A DNA stretch of 64,000 nt, from NCBI GenBank assembly GCA_023511875.1, contig JAIMAQ010000008.1:50466-114465 (forward strand), written 5' to 3'. Position 1 is the stretch's first letter; each line of letters starts with the position of its first letter. This DNA comes from Thermoflavifilum sp. Its GTDB lineage: Bacteria > Bacteroidota > Bacteroidia > Chitinophagales > Chitinophagaceae. Below the pieces are notes generated by a model. That model saw nothing but the letters and a program-made list of their open reading frames with translations. It was not told where the DNA came from and did no database searches. This document shows positions 9,128 through 16,638 of the stretch, piece by piece. The translations under genes were made by a program, and so were the position numbers.

Positions 9128-10483
9128 ATGTCTTTATTTCAATCGAGAACTAGGCAAATCCTGTTGTTTGGGGCAGGAAAATCTTCCACCTACTTGATCA
9201 ATTACTTACTCGAGCATGCACCCAAAGAGAAATGGCATCTCACGGTGATTGATTACAACATCATGGCTGCTCGAGAAAAAATTGGTCGCTCGTTTTATGC
9301 TACAGCCGATGCATTTGACGTCAATGTAGCCCAGGATGCTCTGGAAATGTATCTGGAAAGAGCCGATATAGTGATCTCTTTATTGCCCCCATCTCTACAT
9401 GGCATTATTGCCGAGCAATGTTTGCTCTTCAAAAAACCTTTGCTTACGGCTTCTTATGTAGACGAGCAAGCCCAAACGCTTGCAGAAAAAATACAGGATG
9501 CCGGTATTTTATTTTTGTACGAAATGGGGCTCGATCCGGGTATCGACCATATGTCGGCCATGAAATTGATTCATTCCATTCAGCGTAAGGGTGGCGATGT
9601 GCTGTCGTTTGCTTCTTATTGTGGTGGACTGATTTCCCCAGATAGCGACGATAATCCTTGGGCCTACAAAATTTCCTGGAATCCCAAAAACATCGTTCGG
9701 GCTGGTAAGGGAGGAGCTGTATATCGAGAAAATGGTAGCAACATAGAAATTCCTTACACTGAATTGTTTGACTGGTGTGGTAAGCACGAAATAGAGGTCC
9801 CTGGCGTGGGCAAGCTGGCCTATTATCCCAATAGAGACTCATTAAAATATTTAAAATATTATGGGTTGGATGATATTCGTGATTTTCAAAGAGCCACTTT
9901 GCGCTATCCAGCTTTTTGTGAAGGCTGGCAGGCCCTTATTAAGCTAGGCCTCACTGCAGAATCGCCTCATTTGCCCACCGATGGAATCAGCTATCGCGCC
10001 TGGCTGGCGAATTATTTAGGCTTCACTTCGACGGAAAACCTCGAAGAATCAGTTGCTCAACGATTGAGCGTGAAGCCCCAGGCCCGCGTGATGCGTCAAT
10101 TGAAATACTTGGGTTGGTTTGATAATACGCCAATTAATTTAGGTACCATCACGCCCATTGAGTTGCTTCAATACCTCATCGAAAAAAAACTTGCCTTGAA
10201 GCCTTCCGATAAAGACCTCGTAGTGATGATGCATGATGTGGTATTCGAAAGAAAACATATTCAAACGCGCATAAAAAGTTATCTGATCGTTGAAGGCGAA
10301 GATGCTACCCATACAGCCATGGCCAAAACAGTTGGACTACCCTTGGCCATAGCCACTCGGCTGATCTTGAATGGAAAGATTCGTTTAAAAGGATTGCATA
10401 TTCCCGTGCACCCGGAGATTTATCAACCTGTGTTGAAAGAATTAGAGGAATATGGTATTCGCTTCGAGGAAAGCTACGACTGA
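9128..10483 (+). CDS. Saccharopine dehydrogenase family protein
   Basis: A 451 aa NAD(P)-dependent enzyme. The N-terminal Rossmann fold starts at once, with the nucleotide-binding loop FGAGKSS near residues 14-20. The substrate domain contains YEMGLDPGIDHMSA and WNPKNIVRAGKGGAVYR, both typical of saccharopine reductase-like proteins. In fungi such enzymes act in lysine biosynthesis or breakdown through saccharopine; in Bacteroidota the physiological reaction is less certain, with lysine catabolism most likely. No other lysine gene is adjacent. The final 10 bases overlap the convergent sirtuin gene. Confidence 0.85.
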   Translation: MSLFQSRTRQILLFGAGKSSTYLINYLLEHAPKEKWHLTVIDYNIMAAREKIGRSFYATADAFDVNVAQDALEMYLERADIVISLLPPSLHGIIAEQCLLFKKPLLTASYVDEQAQTLAEKIQDAGILFLYEMGLDPGIDHMSAMKLIHSIQRKGGDVLSFASYCGGLISPDSDDNPWAYKISWNPKNIVRAGKGGAVYRENGSNIEIPYTELFDWCGKHEIEVPGVGKLAYYPNRDSLKYLKYYGLDDIRDFQRATLRYPAFCEGWQALIKLGLTAESPHLPTDGISYRAWLANYLGFTSTENLEESVAQRLSVKPQARVMRQLKYLGWFDNTPINLGTITPIELLQYLIEKKLALKPSDKDLVVMMHDVVFERKHIQTRIKSYLIVEGEDATHTAMAKTVGLPLAIATRLILNGKIRLKGLHIPVHPEIYQPVLKELEEYGIRFEESYD

Positions 10484-11184
10484 GCCATGCGCTTGACTTC
10501 CTGGGCGAGAATAGCTACTCCTACTGTGGCTGGCTGCTCTATGCATCGCCAGTGGGGATTGAATTCAATATCGGGAATCCTTCGGTCAATGATAAATATG
10601 GGCACTTCAGGTTTAATTTCACCCAAATGAAATAAAAGTCCAGCTGCCGGATAAACCTGCAACGAGCTACCGATCACGGCAAACACATCGGCCTGAGCCA
10701 CCCATTCCAGCGCTTTCGACATAGCCGGTACTGGCTCACCAAACCATACCACATGTGGGCGCAACTGTACACCATCTTCTGCTACATCGCCCATATGCAT
10801 ATCTCCTTTGATCTCATAGACGAGTTGGGGATTAAGACTGCTGCGCATTTTGAAAATTTCACCATGCAAATGCAATACTCGAGTAGACCCAGCACGCTCG
10901 TGGAGATCATCTATATTCTGGGTTATGATATACACATCTACCACATCTTCCAGCTCGGCCAATTGGCGATGGGCTGCATTGGGTTGTGCTTGCATCACCT
11001 CGCGGCGACGCATATTATAAAAATCTAACACTAATTGTGGATTACGCTGCCAAGCTTCTGGTGTAGCCACTTCCTCTATCCGGTATCCTTCCCATAACCC
11101 ACCTGCATCGCGAAAAGTTTTCAATCCACTCTCTGCGCTGATGCCTGCTCCTGTTAGGACGACAAGCTTTAACCGGGTTTGCAT
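10474..11184 (-). CDS. Sir2-family NAD-dependent protein deacylase (class III), lacking zinc cysteines
   Basis: A 236 aa sirtuin that removes acyl groups from lysines using NAD. The NAD site TGAGISAESGLKTFRD is at 11-26, TQNIDDLHERAG at 88-99, and the catalytic histidine is His107 in LHLHG. Tyr56 and Arg59 form the Y-x-x-R pair that in SIRT5 and CobB binds succinyl, malonyl or glutaryl groups, so acidic acyl removal is the likely activity. The small domain (about 108-150), which normally carries two Cys pairs binding zinc, has no cysteine; the only one in the protein is Cys214. I think this is a lineage-typical zinc-free variant rather than a dead enzyme, since all catalytic residues remain. 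Confidence 0.9.
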   Translation of the reverse strand: MQTRLKLVVLTGAGISAESGLKTFRDAGGLWEGYRIEEVATPEAWQRNPQLVLDFYNMRRREVMQAQPNAAHRQLAELEDVVDVYIITQNIDDLHERAGSTRVLHLHGEIFKMRSSLNPQLVYEIKGDMHMGDVAEDGVQLRPHVVWFGEPVPAMSKALEWVAQADVFAVIGSSLQVYPAAGLLFHLGEIKPEVPIFIIDRRIPDIEFNPHWRCIEQPATVGVAILAQEVKRMAQS

Positions 11185-11208
11185 AACGTTCTGGTTTTGG
11201 CATTCACC

Positions 11209-11625
11209 TTACGATTCACGCACACCACCCAATGATAATATTGCCTGCCATTCACTTTCGGTGACAGGACAAACTGAGAGCCGAGGTTGCCGCAGCAAAG
11301 CCAAATGACGCAAGCGAGGATCGGCCTTCATTTCAGCCAGGCTCACCGGCTTGGGCAAAGGCCTCACGGGTTCCAAATCCACAGCCACCCAGCGCGAGTC
11401 GTCTGACGTAGGATCGGGATAAGCCGTGCGTATCACCCTGGCTATCCCCACAATTGCCAATCCTTCGTTGCTATGGTAAAAAAAGACTTCATCTCCTTTT
11501 TGCATGGCTTGTAGATTGTTTCTAGCCTGATAGTTTCGCACACCATCCCAGCAGGTAGATCCGTCTTGAACAAATTGCTCCCAAGAATACACAAAAGGTT
11601 CAGACTTGACTAACCATTTTGCCAT
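11209..11625 (-). CDS. EVE domain protein
   Basis: A 138 aa single-domain protein whose start MAKWLVKSEP and the following WDGVRNYQARNN and GDEVFFYHS are hallmark EVE-family segments. EVE domains resemble PUA and YTH folds and are thought to bind modified bases in DNA or RNA. The role of stand-alone bacterial members is not settled. It lies 24 bases upstream of the sirtuin on the same strand. The start codon is duplicated: a 19-base tandem repeat puts a second ATG 19 bases upstream, out of frame, which would give a 14-codon upstream reading frame ending inside the gene. Confidence 0.88.
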   Translation of the reverse strand: MAKWLVKSEPFVYSWEQFVQDGSTCWDGVRNYQARNNLQAMQKGDEVFFYHSNEGLAIVGIARVIRTAYPDPTSDDSRWVAVDLEPVRPLPKPVSLAEMKADPRLRHLALLRQPRLSVCPVTESEWQAILSLGGVRES

Positions 11626-11660
11626 AATAAAGTAGAATAATCATAATACAGTAGAATAAT
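11623..11660. repeat. 19-base tandem duplication over the EVE gene start codon
   Basis: Positions 11623-11641 and 11642-11660 are directly adjacent copies of CATAATAAAGTAGAATAAT with a single A/C mismatch. The ATG of the EVE gene lies at the edge of the first copy. The 19-base period shifts the frame of the second ATG. Confidence 0.88.
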
Positions 11661-11665
11661 TTGGA

Positions 11666-12388
11666 TTACCAGCCTGAGGCTAAAACATCGGCCACGTGCA
11701 TGACTTGAAGGGAAAGCTGCCGATGTCGAATGATGCCCTCGAGATGCATCAAGCACGATAAGTCGGTAGAAATCAGATATTGCGCCCCAGTAGCTATAGC
11801 GTGATCTAGCTTTTGCTCACCCATACCTAGAGAAATCGGGGCAAATTTTACGGCAAAGGTTCCTCCAAAGCCACAACAAGTTTCTCGATCTTCCATTTCA
11901 ATCAAACGCAATCCTCTAACATGAGCCAGCAATTCACGTGGGCCGTCTTTGATTTGACATTCACGCAGCGCTGCACATGAATCGTGATAAGTAGCTATCC
12001 CATGGAGCTCTGCTCCGAAATCGGTAACATGCAATACTTTAGTCAAAAACTCGGTAAATTCAAATAAGTTTTGACGAAGCCATTTCACCTCATTGTGCTG
12101 TGCAGAGTTTTCAAACAATCGAGCATAGTAATTTCTCACAAAACCCGTACACGATGCACTGGGGGCAACGATATAATCGGATGTATGAAAATCACGCAAA
12201 AATTTTTGGGCTACGGCTTTAGCTTCATCCCAATAACCAGCATTAAAAGCAGGCTGCCCACAGCAGGTTTGCTCTGGGTTGTAATGTACTTCACAACCAG
12301 CTTTTTCGAGCACTTTCACCATGTTAAAACCCGTTTCAGGATAAATTTGATCTACAAAACAGGGAATAAAAAGCTGTACGCGAGTCAT
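11666..12388 (-). CDS. (Fe-S)-binding CCG-domain protein, LutA/YkgE-like
   Basis: A 240 aa protein with two cysteine-rich CCG modules: Cys10, Cys42-Cys43-Gly44 and Cys80 in the first, and Cys138 with Cys171-Cys172-Gly173 in the second. This is the layout of LutA, YkgE and the glycolate oxidase/heterodisulfide reductase subunits, which hold Fe-S clusters and pass electrons from lactate or glycolate oxidation. LutB and LutC partners are absent here, so the substrate is uncertain. The start MTRVQLFIPC is chosen because the family begins there; a longer frame to 12451 adds 21 unlikely residues. TATTTTTG at 12395-12402 lies just before this ATG. Confidence 0.82.
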   Translation of the reverse strand: MTRVQLFIPCFVDQIYPETGFNMVKVLEKAGCEVHYNPEQTCCGQPAFNAGYWDEAKAVAQKFLRDFHTSDYIVAPSASCTGFVRNYYARLFENSAQHNEVKWLRQNLFEFTEFLTKVLHVTDFGAELHGIATYHDSCAALRECQIKDGPRELLAHVRGLRLIEMEDRETCCGFGGTFAVKFAPISLGMGEQKLDHAIATGAQYLISTDLSCLMHLEGIIRHRQLSLQVMHVADVLASGW

Positions 12389-12467
12389 GATAGACAAAAA
12401 TAAGAGTGCTCCACACAAAATGCATCCTGCTGTATTCGGGTATGCAAGCATCGTAGCAGCAGCTCGT

Positions 12468-12950
12468 TCATCGCTGCCATTGTCGCTTTTGGTGGATAAG
12501 CTTCAGCGCTGCTATCGCCGCTTCTTCACCTTTATGCCCATGCGAGCCACCCGCACGTGCTTTGGCCTGATCTACACTGTTTACCGTAAGCACACCAAAA
12601 ATGATAGGGGCAGGCAAGACTACGTTTAAGGCTCCAATACCCTGGGTTACAGCCTGACAAACATATTCAAAATGCGGAGTTTCTCCCCGAATGACACAAC
12701 CCAAAGCTATGATGGCTTCTGGCTGAAATCGCTCGAATACCTGCCTACACCCGTACGGCAGTTCAAACGCCCCCGGCACCTGCATCTTTTCAATATCAAT
12801 CACCCCATGTTGCACCAACATGCGCTCACACCCTCTCACCAACTCGTCTACGATAAAAGCATTCCATTCGGTGTGCACAATGCCTACTACACCTTCTTCT
12901 ACAATAGGAATGGATGCAGGATCTAAAAAGCGTTCGTTGTGTATCGACAT
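12468..12950 (-). CDS. ribH: 6,7-dimethyl-8-ribityllumazine synthase
   Basis: Condenses the ribityl-aminouracil intermediate with dihydroxybutanone phosphate in the penultimate step of riboflavin synthesis. At 160 aa it has the usual length. The substrate-binding segments are visible: HTEWN near 26-30, the VPGAFELP loop at 58-65, and GCVIRGETPHF at 84-94 with catalytic His93. It likely assembles into a shell of 60 or pentamers, as family members do. Other rib genes are not in the window. The order ribH, TPR gene, then recF is familiar in Bacteroidota. Confidence 0.96.
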   Translation of the reverse strand: MSIHNERFLDPASIPIVEEGVVGIVHTEWNAFIVDELVRGCERMLVQHGVIDIEKMQVPGAFELPYGCRQVFERFQPEAIIALGCVIRGETPHFEYVCQAVTQGIGALNVVLPAPIIFGVLTVNSVDQAKARAGGSHGHKGEEAAIAALKLIHQKRQWQR

Positions 12951-13017
12951 GTATAGATCTTCGGCTAGTAACCCTTTCGCTTCAACAAATCAGATGATAA
13001 TGCTCCAACTCTTTTGC

Positions 13018-13707
13018 TCAATCTTGTACAACTCCTAATCGAGCTAAATATTTATCAATATCTCTACCTTCTGCACTCAATGGATATTTCCTTTTGATTT
13101 CCTGATATAAAGAAATAGCTTCTTGAATACGGCCGGCTTTTTCACAGGCCAAAGCTGCCCGTTTCAAATAAAAAGGAGTAAATAAATCATTGGGGTTGTA
13201 ATAAGCGGCCTTTTTATAATAAGATATGCCTTTATCGGTTTGACCCAACTCCATATAGGCATCACCCAGTAAGCCATAGTCTTCAGCCTGAATCACTTTA
13301 TCGCCAGGATCGAAACTTTTGAGATAAGGAATAGCTTCTTGAAATTTTCCCATGCGCAGGTAACATACACCGGCATAATATTTAGCCAGATGGCCTACAC
13401 GCGTGTCTCCATATCGCTTAATGACTTGCAAGAAACCGTAATTGTTCCCATCACCATACAAAGCTTTCTGTAAAGAGTCTTCCCCAAAATATTGTTGTGC
13501 TTTGAAAATCATACTGGCGGCTCGCTTATTGCGGGGAGCGAGATATAAATATTTATATCCAAAATATGCCCCTACAACAAATACGATCACAATAGCAATG
13601 GAATTGATCACGCGGGCATGATCGAGGTAAAAAATTTCAAGTCGATCAAAAAAATGCTGGAAACCTGTTGAACGTGAACCAGCGGAGGATTTATGCTTAT
13701 CGGCCAT
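13018..13707 (-). CDS. Membrane-anchored tetratricopeptide repeat protein
   Basis: A 229 aa protein with a basic N-terminus, one transmembrane segment (about residues 33-56, INSIAIVIVFVVGAYFGY) and TPR helices from about residue 100 to 220, with paired units such as AKYYAGVCYLRMGKFQEAI. The layout resembles YfgM-like proteins: a short cytoplasmic tail and a periplasmic TPR domain that may assist secretion or envelope assembly. That function is inference. It sits between ribH and pdhA on the same strand, 16 bases after the pdhA stop. Confidence 0.8.
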   Translation of the reverse strand: MADKHKSSAGSRSTGFQHFFDRLEIFYLDHARVINSIAIVIVFVVGAYFGYKYLYLAPRNKRAASMIFKAQQYFGEDSLQKALYGDGNNYGFLQVIKRYGDTRVGHLAKYYAGVCYLRMGKFQEAIPYLKSFDPGDKVIQAEDYGLLGDAYMELGQTDKGISYYKKAAYYNPNDLFTPFYLKRAALACEKAGRIQEAISLYQEIKRKYPLSAEGRDIDKYLARLGVVQD

Positions 13708-13723
13708 ATGTTAAACAATGCAT

Positions 13724-14764
13724 TCAGTCTACAATAAACGGATAATCAGGCTGAACATACACATCGTGATAGAGCTCAGCTTCATCGGGCCAGGGCGATT
13801 GTTCGGCAAATTCTACAGCCTCTTCAATTTCTTGCTTTACTTTTTCTTCAATAGCCTCAATTTCTTCCGCACTTGCCCAATGATTTTCTTGAATCACATG
13901 CAACACTTTGGTGAGTGGATCGCGTTTTTTATATTCTTCCACCTCTTCTTTGGTTCTGTATTTTGCAGGATCACTCATTGAATGGCCACGATAGCGATAG
14001 GTTTTGATTTCCAATAGGGAGGGACCCTCACCCGCTCGGGCACGTGCAACAGCTTTTTCAATGGCAATGTGTACTGGTTCAGGATTCATGCCATCAACTG
14101 CTTCGCCAGGAATAGCGTAAGAATCGGCATAGCGATAGATATCTACCGTTTTGGAGCTGCGTTGCACAGATGTGCCCATAGCATATTGGTTGTTCTCACA
14201 AATAAATACTATTGGCAAATCCCATAGGGCAGCTAGATTCAATGTTTCGTGTAAAATGCCTTGACGTGCAGCTCCGTCTCCAAAAAAGCATAGCACCACA
14301 TGATCTGTACCTTTATATTTCTCCGCAAAAGCCAGGCCTGCGCCCACACCAATTTGCCCACCTACAATGCCATGGCCTCCAAAAAAATTATGCTCACGGG
14401 AAAAGAAATGCATGCTCCCCCCTTTACCTTTGGAGCAACCCGTGATCTTCCCATACAACTCGGCCATACAAGCCTTGGGTGAGATGCCTTTGGCAATGGC
14501 AAGCCCGTGATCGCGATATGCCGTGATAAATTTATCGTCGGGGCGTGTGGCGGTCATAGCACCTGCAGCAACGGCCTCCTGACCTAAATACAAATGACAA
14601 AAACCTCTGATTTTCTGCATTCCATACATTTGCCCCGCCTTCTCTTCGAAACGACGGATGAGCAACATGAGCTCATACCAATATAAATAAGTTTCTTTGC
14701 CGAAAGGTTGATGATTTTCCTTCCCGCCCGATTTCACTCGTGGTTTGCTTTCTTTGGTTTGCAC
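13724..14764 (-). CDS. pdhA: Pyruvate dehydrogenase E1 component, alpha subunit
   Basis: Thiamine-diphosphate subunit that decarboxylates pyruvate for acetyl-CoA formation. Visible features are KETYLYWYELMLLIRRFEE at the start of the fold, IRGFCHLYLGQEA, GGQIGVGAGLAFA, the TPP motif beginning at GDGAARQG and ending in ENNQY, and the phosphorylation-loop counterpart YRYRGHSMSDPAKYR. I place the start at a GTG (14764) giving 346 aa, because a TTG-N20-TAGGTTTG promoter lies immediately upstream at 14785-14815. The only upstream ATG (14881) would lie before that promoter and overlap recF. The E1 beta gene is not adjacent. Confidence 0.92.
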   Translation of the reverse strand: MQTKESKPRVKSGGKENHQPFGKETYLYWYELMLLIRRFEEKAGQMYGMQKIRGFCHLYLGQEAVAAGAMTATRPDDKFITAYRDHGLAIAKGISPKACMAELYGKITGCSKGKGGSMHFFSREHNFFGGHGIVGGQIGVGAGLAFAEKYKGTDHVVLCFFGDGAARQGILHETLNLAALWDLPIVFICENNQYAMGTSVQRSSKTVDIYRYADSYAIPGEAVDGMNPEPVHIAIEKAVARARAGEGPSLLEIKTYRYRGHSMSDPAKYRTKEEVEEYKKRDPLTKVLHVIQENHWASAEEIEAIEEKVKQEIEEAVEFAEQSPWPDEAELYHDVYVQPDYPFIVD

Positions 14765-14784
14765 GTCTAAAAAGAATTTGTCTG

Positions 14785-14815
14785 CAAACCTACAAGTTTT
14801 TACCCAATAGACCAA
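14785..14815 (-). promoter_or_regulatory. Putative pdhA promoter
   Basis: On the minus strand TTG (14813-14815), 20 bases, then TAGGTTTG (14785-14792). Both boxes match the Bacteroidota consensus. Transcription would start near 14779, about 15 bases before the proposed GTG start. Confidence 0.55.
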
Positions 14816-14845
14816 CAACGCCAAATGTTGCGTAATTAAAAGAAA

Positions 14846-15985
14846 ATGACAGAAACAAGCATTGCTCGTAATTTTACCCACAAGATGGCTGCTTTCGAAT
14901 CATATATCAAACAGATCCGCCTGTTTCAGTTTAAAAATTTTACCCAGCAGAAAATCCAATTTTCTCCGTCGCTGAATGTGATCACGGGCCCCAATGGCAC
15001 GGGTAAAACCAATTTGCTCGATGCCGTGCATTATTTAGCTCTCACAAAAAGCTATTTCCATACAACCGATCAGCCAGCTATTCAATATGGAAAAAACGGA
15101 TTTCGCCTGGAAGGAGAATGGTGGCAAAATGGGGTAAACAACCGCATTGTGTGTGTAGTGCAGGAAGGCATGAAAAAACAAATATCACTCAATGAAATTC
15201 CCTATCAACGCATAAGTGAACATATTGGCCGCTTTCCAGTGGTTGTGATAGCCCCCGACGATATGCATATGATCATGGGAATAAGCGAAGAGCGACGCAA
15301 ATGGCTAGACTCCTTGTTGAGTCAATCATCTATAGAATACCTTTCTCACCTCATCACTTACCAGAAAATCCTGGCACAACGCAACCAATTGCTTCGACAA
15401 ATAGCTGAGCATCCCTCCGGCGCAGCAAATGAACTTCTAGATGCCTATGACCAGCAATGGATTCCACAGGCCGAATACATCTATCAGTATCGCCAACAAA
15501 TTTGCCAACAACTGATTCCACTCACCATTCAATTGTATACCACCCTATCGGGCAATCGAGAAAAAATCGAACTGATTTATGAGTCGCAATTGCACCAAAA
15601 ACCAATGACCCGTTGGCTACAGGAAATGCGCACACGTGAAATGCAAGCTGGCCGCTCACTAGTAGGTATTCATAGAGATGATCTACAATTTTTGTTGAAT
15701 GGTTATCCGGTAAAAATTCATGGCTCACAGGGACAACGAAAAAGTTTCTTGCTGGCACTCAAGCTGGCACAACTTCAATTGCTGCGCAAACAAAAAGGTA
15801 TTACCCCCGTGCTCATGCTCGACGACATATTCGAAAAGCTCGATCCCAAACGTATTCAGCTGCTACTTTCCATCATTCACCTGGATGGATTCGGACAGGT
15901 GCTCATCACCGACACCGATATGGCTCGTTTAAGCCATTTACTACCTAGCACTTTTTCCCATGTACAATTTATTGCACTGAATTAG
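14846..15985 (+). CDS. recF: DNA replication and repair protein RecF
   Basis: SMC-like ATPase that loads RecA at single-strand gaps together with RecO and RecR. Walker A is GPNGTGKT at 48-55. The ABC-type signature region is HGSQGQRKSFLLALKLAQ, and Walker B is VLMLDDIFEKLD. The length of 379 aa (or 366 aa) fits the family. A second in-frame ATG at 14885 (MAAFESY) gives an N-terminus closer to E. coli RecF and may be the true start, although the upstream of 14846 is more A-rich. It is divergent from pdhA. In many relatives a DUF721 gene follows directly; here that gene is 5.1 kb away. Confidence 0.95.
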   Translation: MTETSIARNFTHKMAAFESYIKQIRLFQFKNFTQQKIQFSPSLNVITGPNGTGKTNLLDAVHYLALTKSYFHTTDQPAIQYGKNGFRLEGEWWQNGVNNRIVCVVQEGMKKQISLNEIPYQRISEHIGRFPVVVIAPDDMHMIMGISEERRKWLDSLLSQSSIEYLSHLITYQKILAQRNQLLRQIAEHPSGAANELLDAYDQQWIPQAEYIYQYRQQICQQLIPLTIQLYTTLSGNREKIELIYESQLHQKPMTRWLQEMRTREMQAGRSLVGIHRDDLQFLLNGYPVKIHGSQGQRKSFLLALKLAQLQLLRKQKGITPVLMLDDIFEKLDPKRIQLLLSIIHLDGFGQVLITDTDMARLSHLLPSTFSHVQFIALN

Positions 15986-16059
15986 ACACAAAACCCTTAA
16001 AATTAAAATTTTGTAAACCGCACTCAAAATCTTATCATGGGAGCTGTACATTCTTTACA

Positions 16060-16067
16060 TAACTTTG
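16060..16067 (+). promoter_or_regulatory. Putative -7 element before the HYC_CC_PP gene
   Basis: TAACTTTG followed by C, a full consensus match, 68 bases before the ATG at 16135. No clear -33 TTG at the expected spacing. Confidence 0.4.
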
Positions 16068-16134
16068 CTCATTAGAATAAGTATTACCCGATGTGCGCAA
16101 TTAATACCTGGACTTTATCTGCTACAACTTGTAT

Positions 16135-16530
16135 ATGAAAAGATTAGTAGCATCCATAAGCCTTCTCATATATGTAAGTGCTGCCGCTTTTACCGCACTC
16201 AACCTTCATTATTGTGAAGGGAAATGGATGACTACTCCTGATCTGATCTATAGTCATTCTTCTCCCGCAACCTGTCATAGTTGCAACTCCGCACCTGAAA
16301 AAGATTGCTGTAAGCACCCTAAAATAAAACTAAGCTTAAGTCCTGATCAATTAATCTTTTCTATAGATCAAATACATGTATACTTACCCCATCAGGCTTG
16401 CATTTTGCCTACTGCTACCCTATCAGATGAAAAAGAAAATTTCCTCATTGCTACAGGATTCATTTCCCCTCCTTCTCGAGCAATACGTATAGATGATCGA
16501 CTGGCTTATTTGGGTTCGTTCTTGATTTAG
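16135..16530 (+). CDS. HYC_CC_PP family small exported protein
   Basis: A 131 aa protein with a hydrophobic signal segment (MKRLVASISLLIYVSAAAF). The three signatures of the family are present: HYC near residue 27, a Cys-rich stretch CHSCNSAPEKDCCKHPK near 48-64 containing the CC, and SPPSR near the C-terminus. Members in Bacteroidota are often found next to copper or heavy-metal resistance genes, and their cysteines and histidines suggest metal binding in the periplasm. Here it directly precedes a multicopper oxidase, consistent with a copper role. A TTG six bases upstream in frame is an alternative start. The molecular function is unknown. Confidence 0.72.
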   Translation: MKRLVASISLLIYVSAAAFTALNLHYCEGKWMTTPDLIYSHSSPATCHSCNSAPEKDCCKHPKIKLSLSPDQLIFSIDQIHVYLPHQACILPTATLSDEKENFLIATGFISPPSRAIRIDDRLAYLGSFLI

Positions 16531-16638
16531 CATCTTTTCTCTTCACATGCTTTCCTTTTTGTGCAATACATGCATAAAAGATAGTATCCAGTTTGTGAAA
16601 AGAATCATCATTATCTATCACTTAAATCAAATATTCAT

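Noticed and set aside
9444..9842. Minus-strand frame of 132 codons inside the saccharopine dehydrogenase-like gene
   Set aside because: No recognisable motif, and it is entirely covered by a conserved gene on the other strand.
15986..16018. Possible terminator after recF (ACAAAA paired with TTTTGT)
   Set aside because: The stem is short, made only of A-T pairs apart from one, and has no proper T run.
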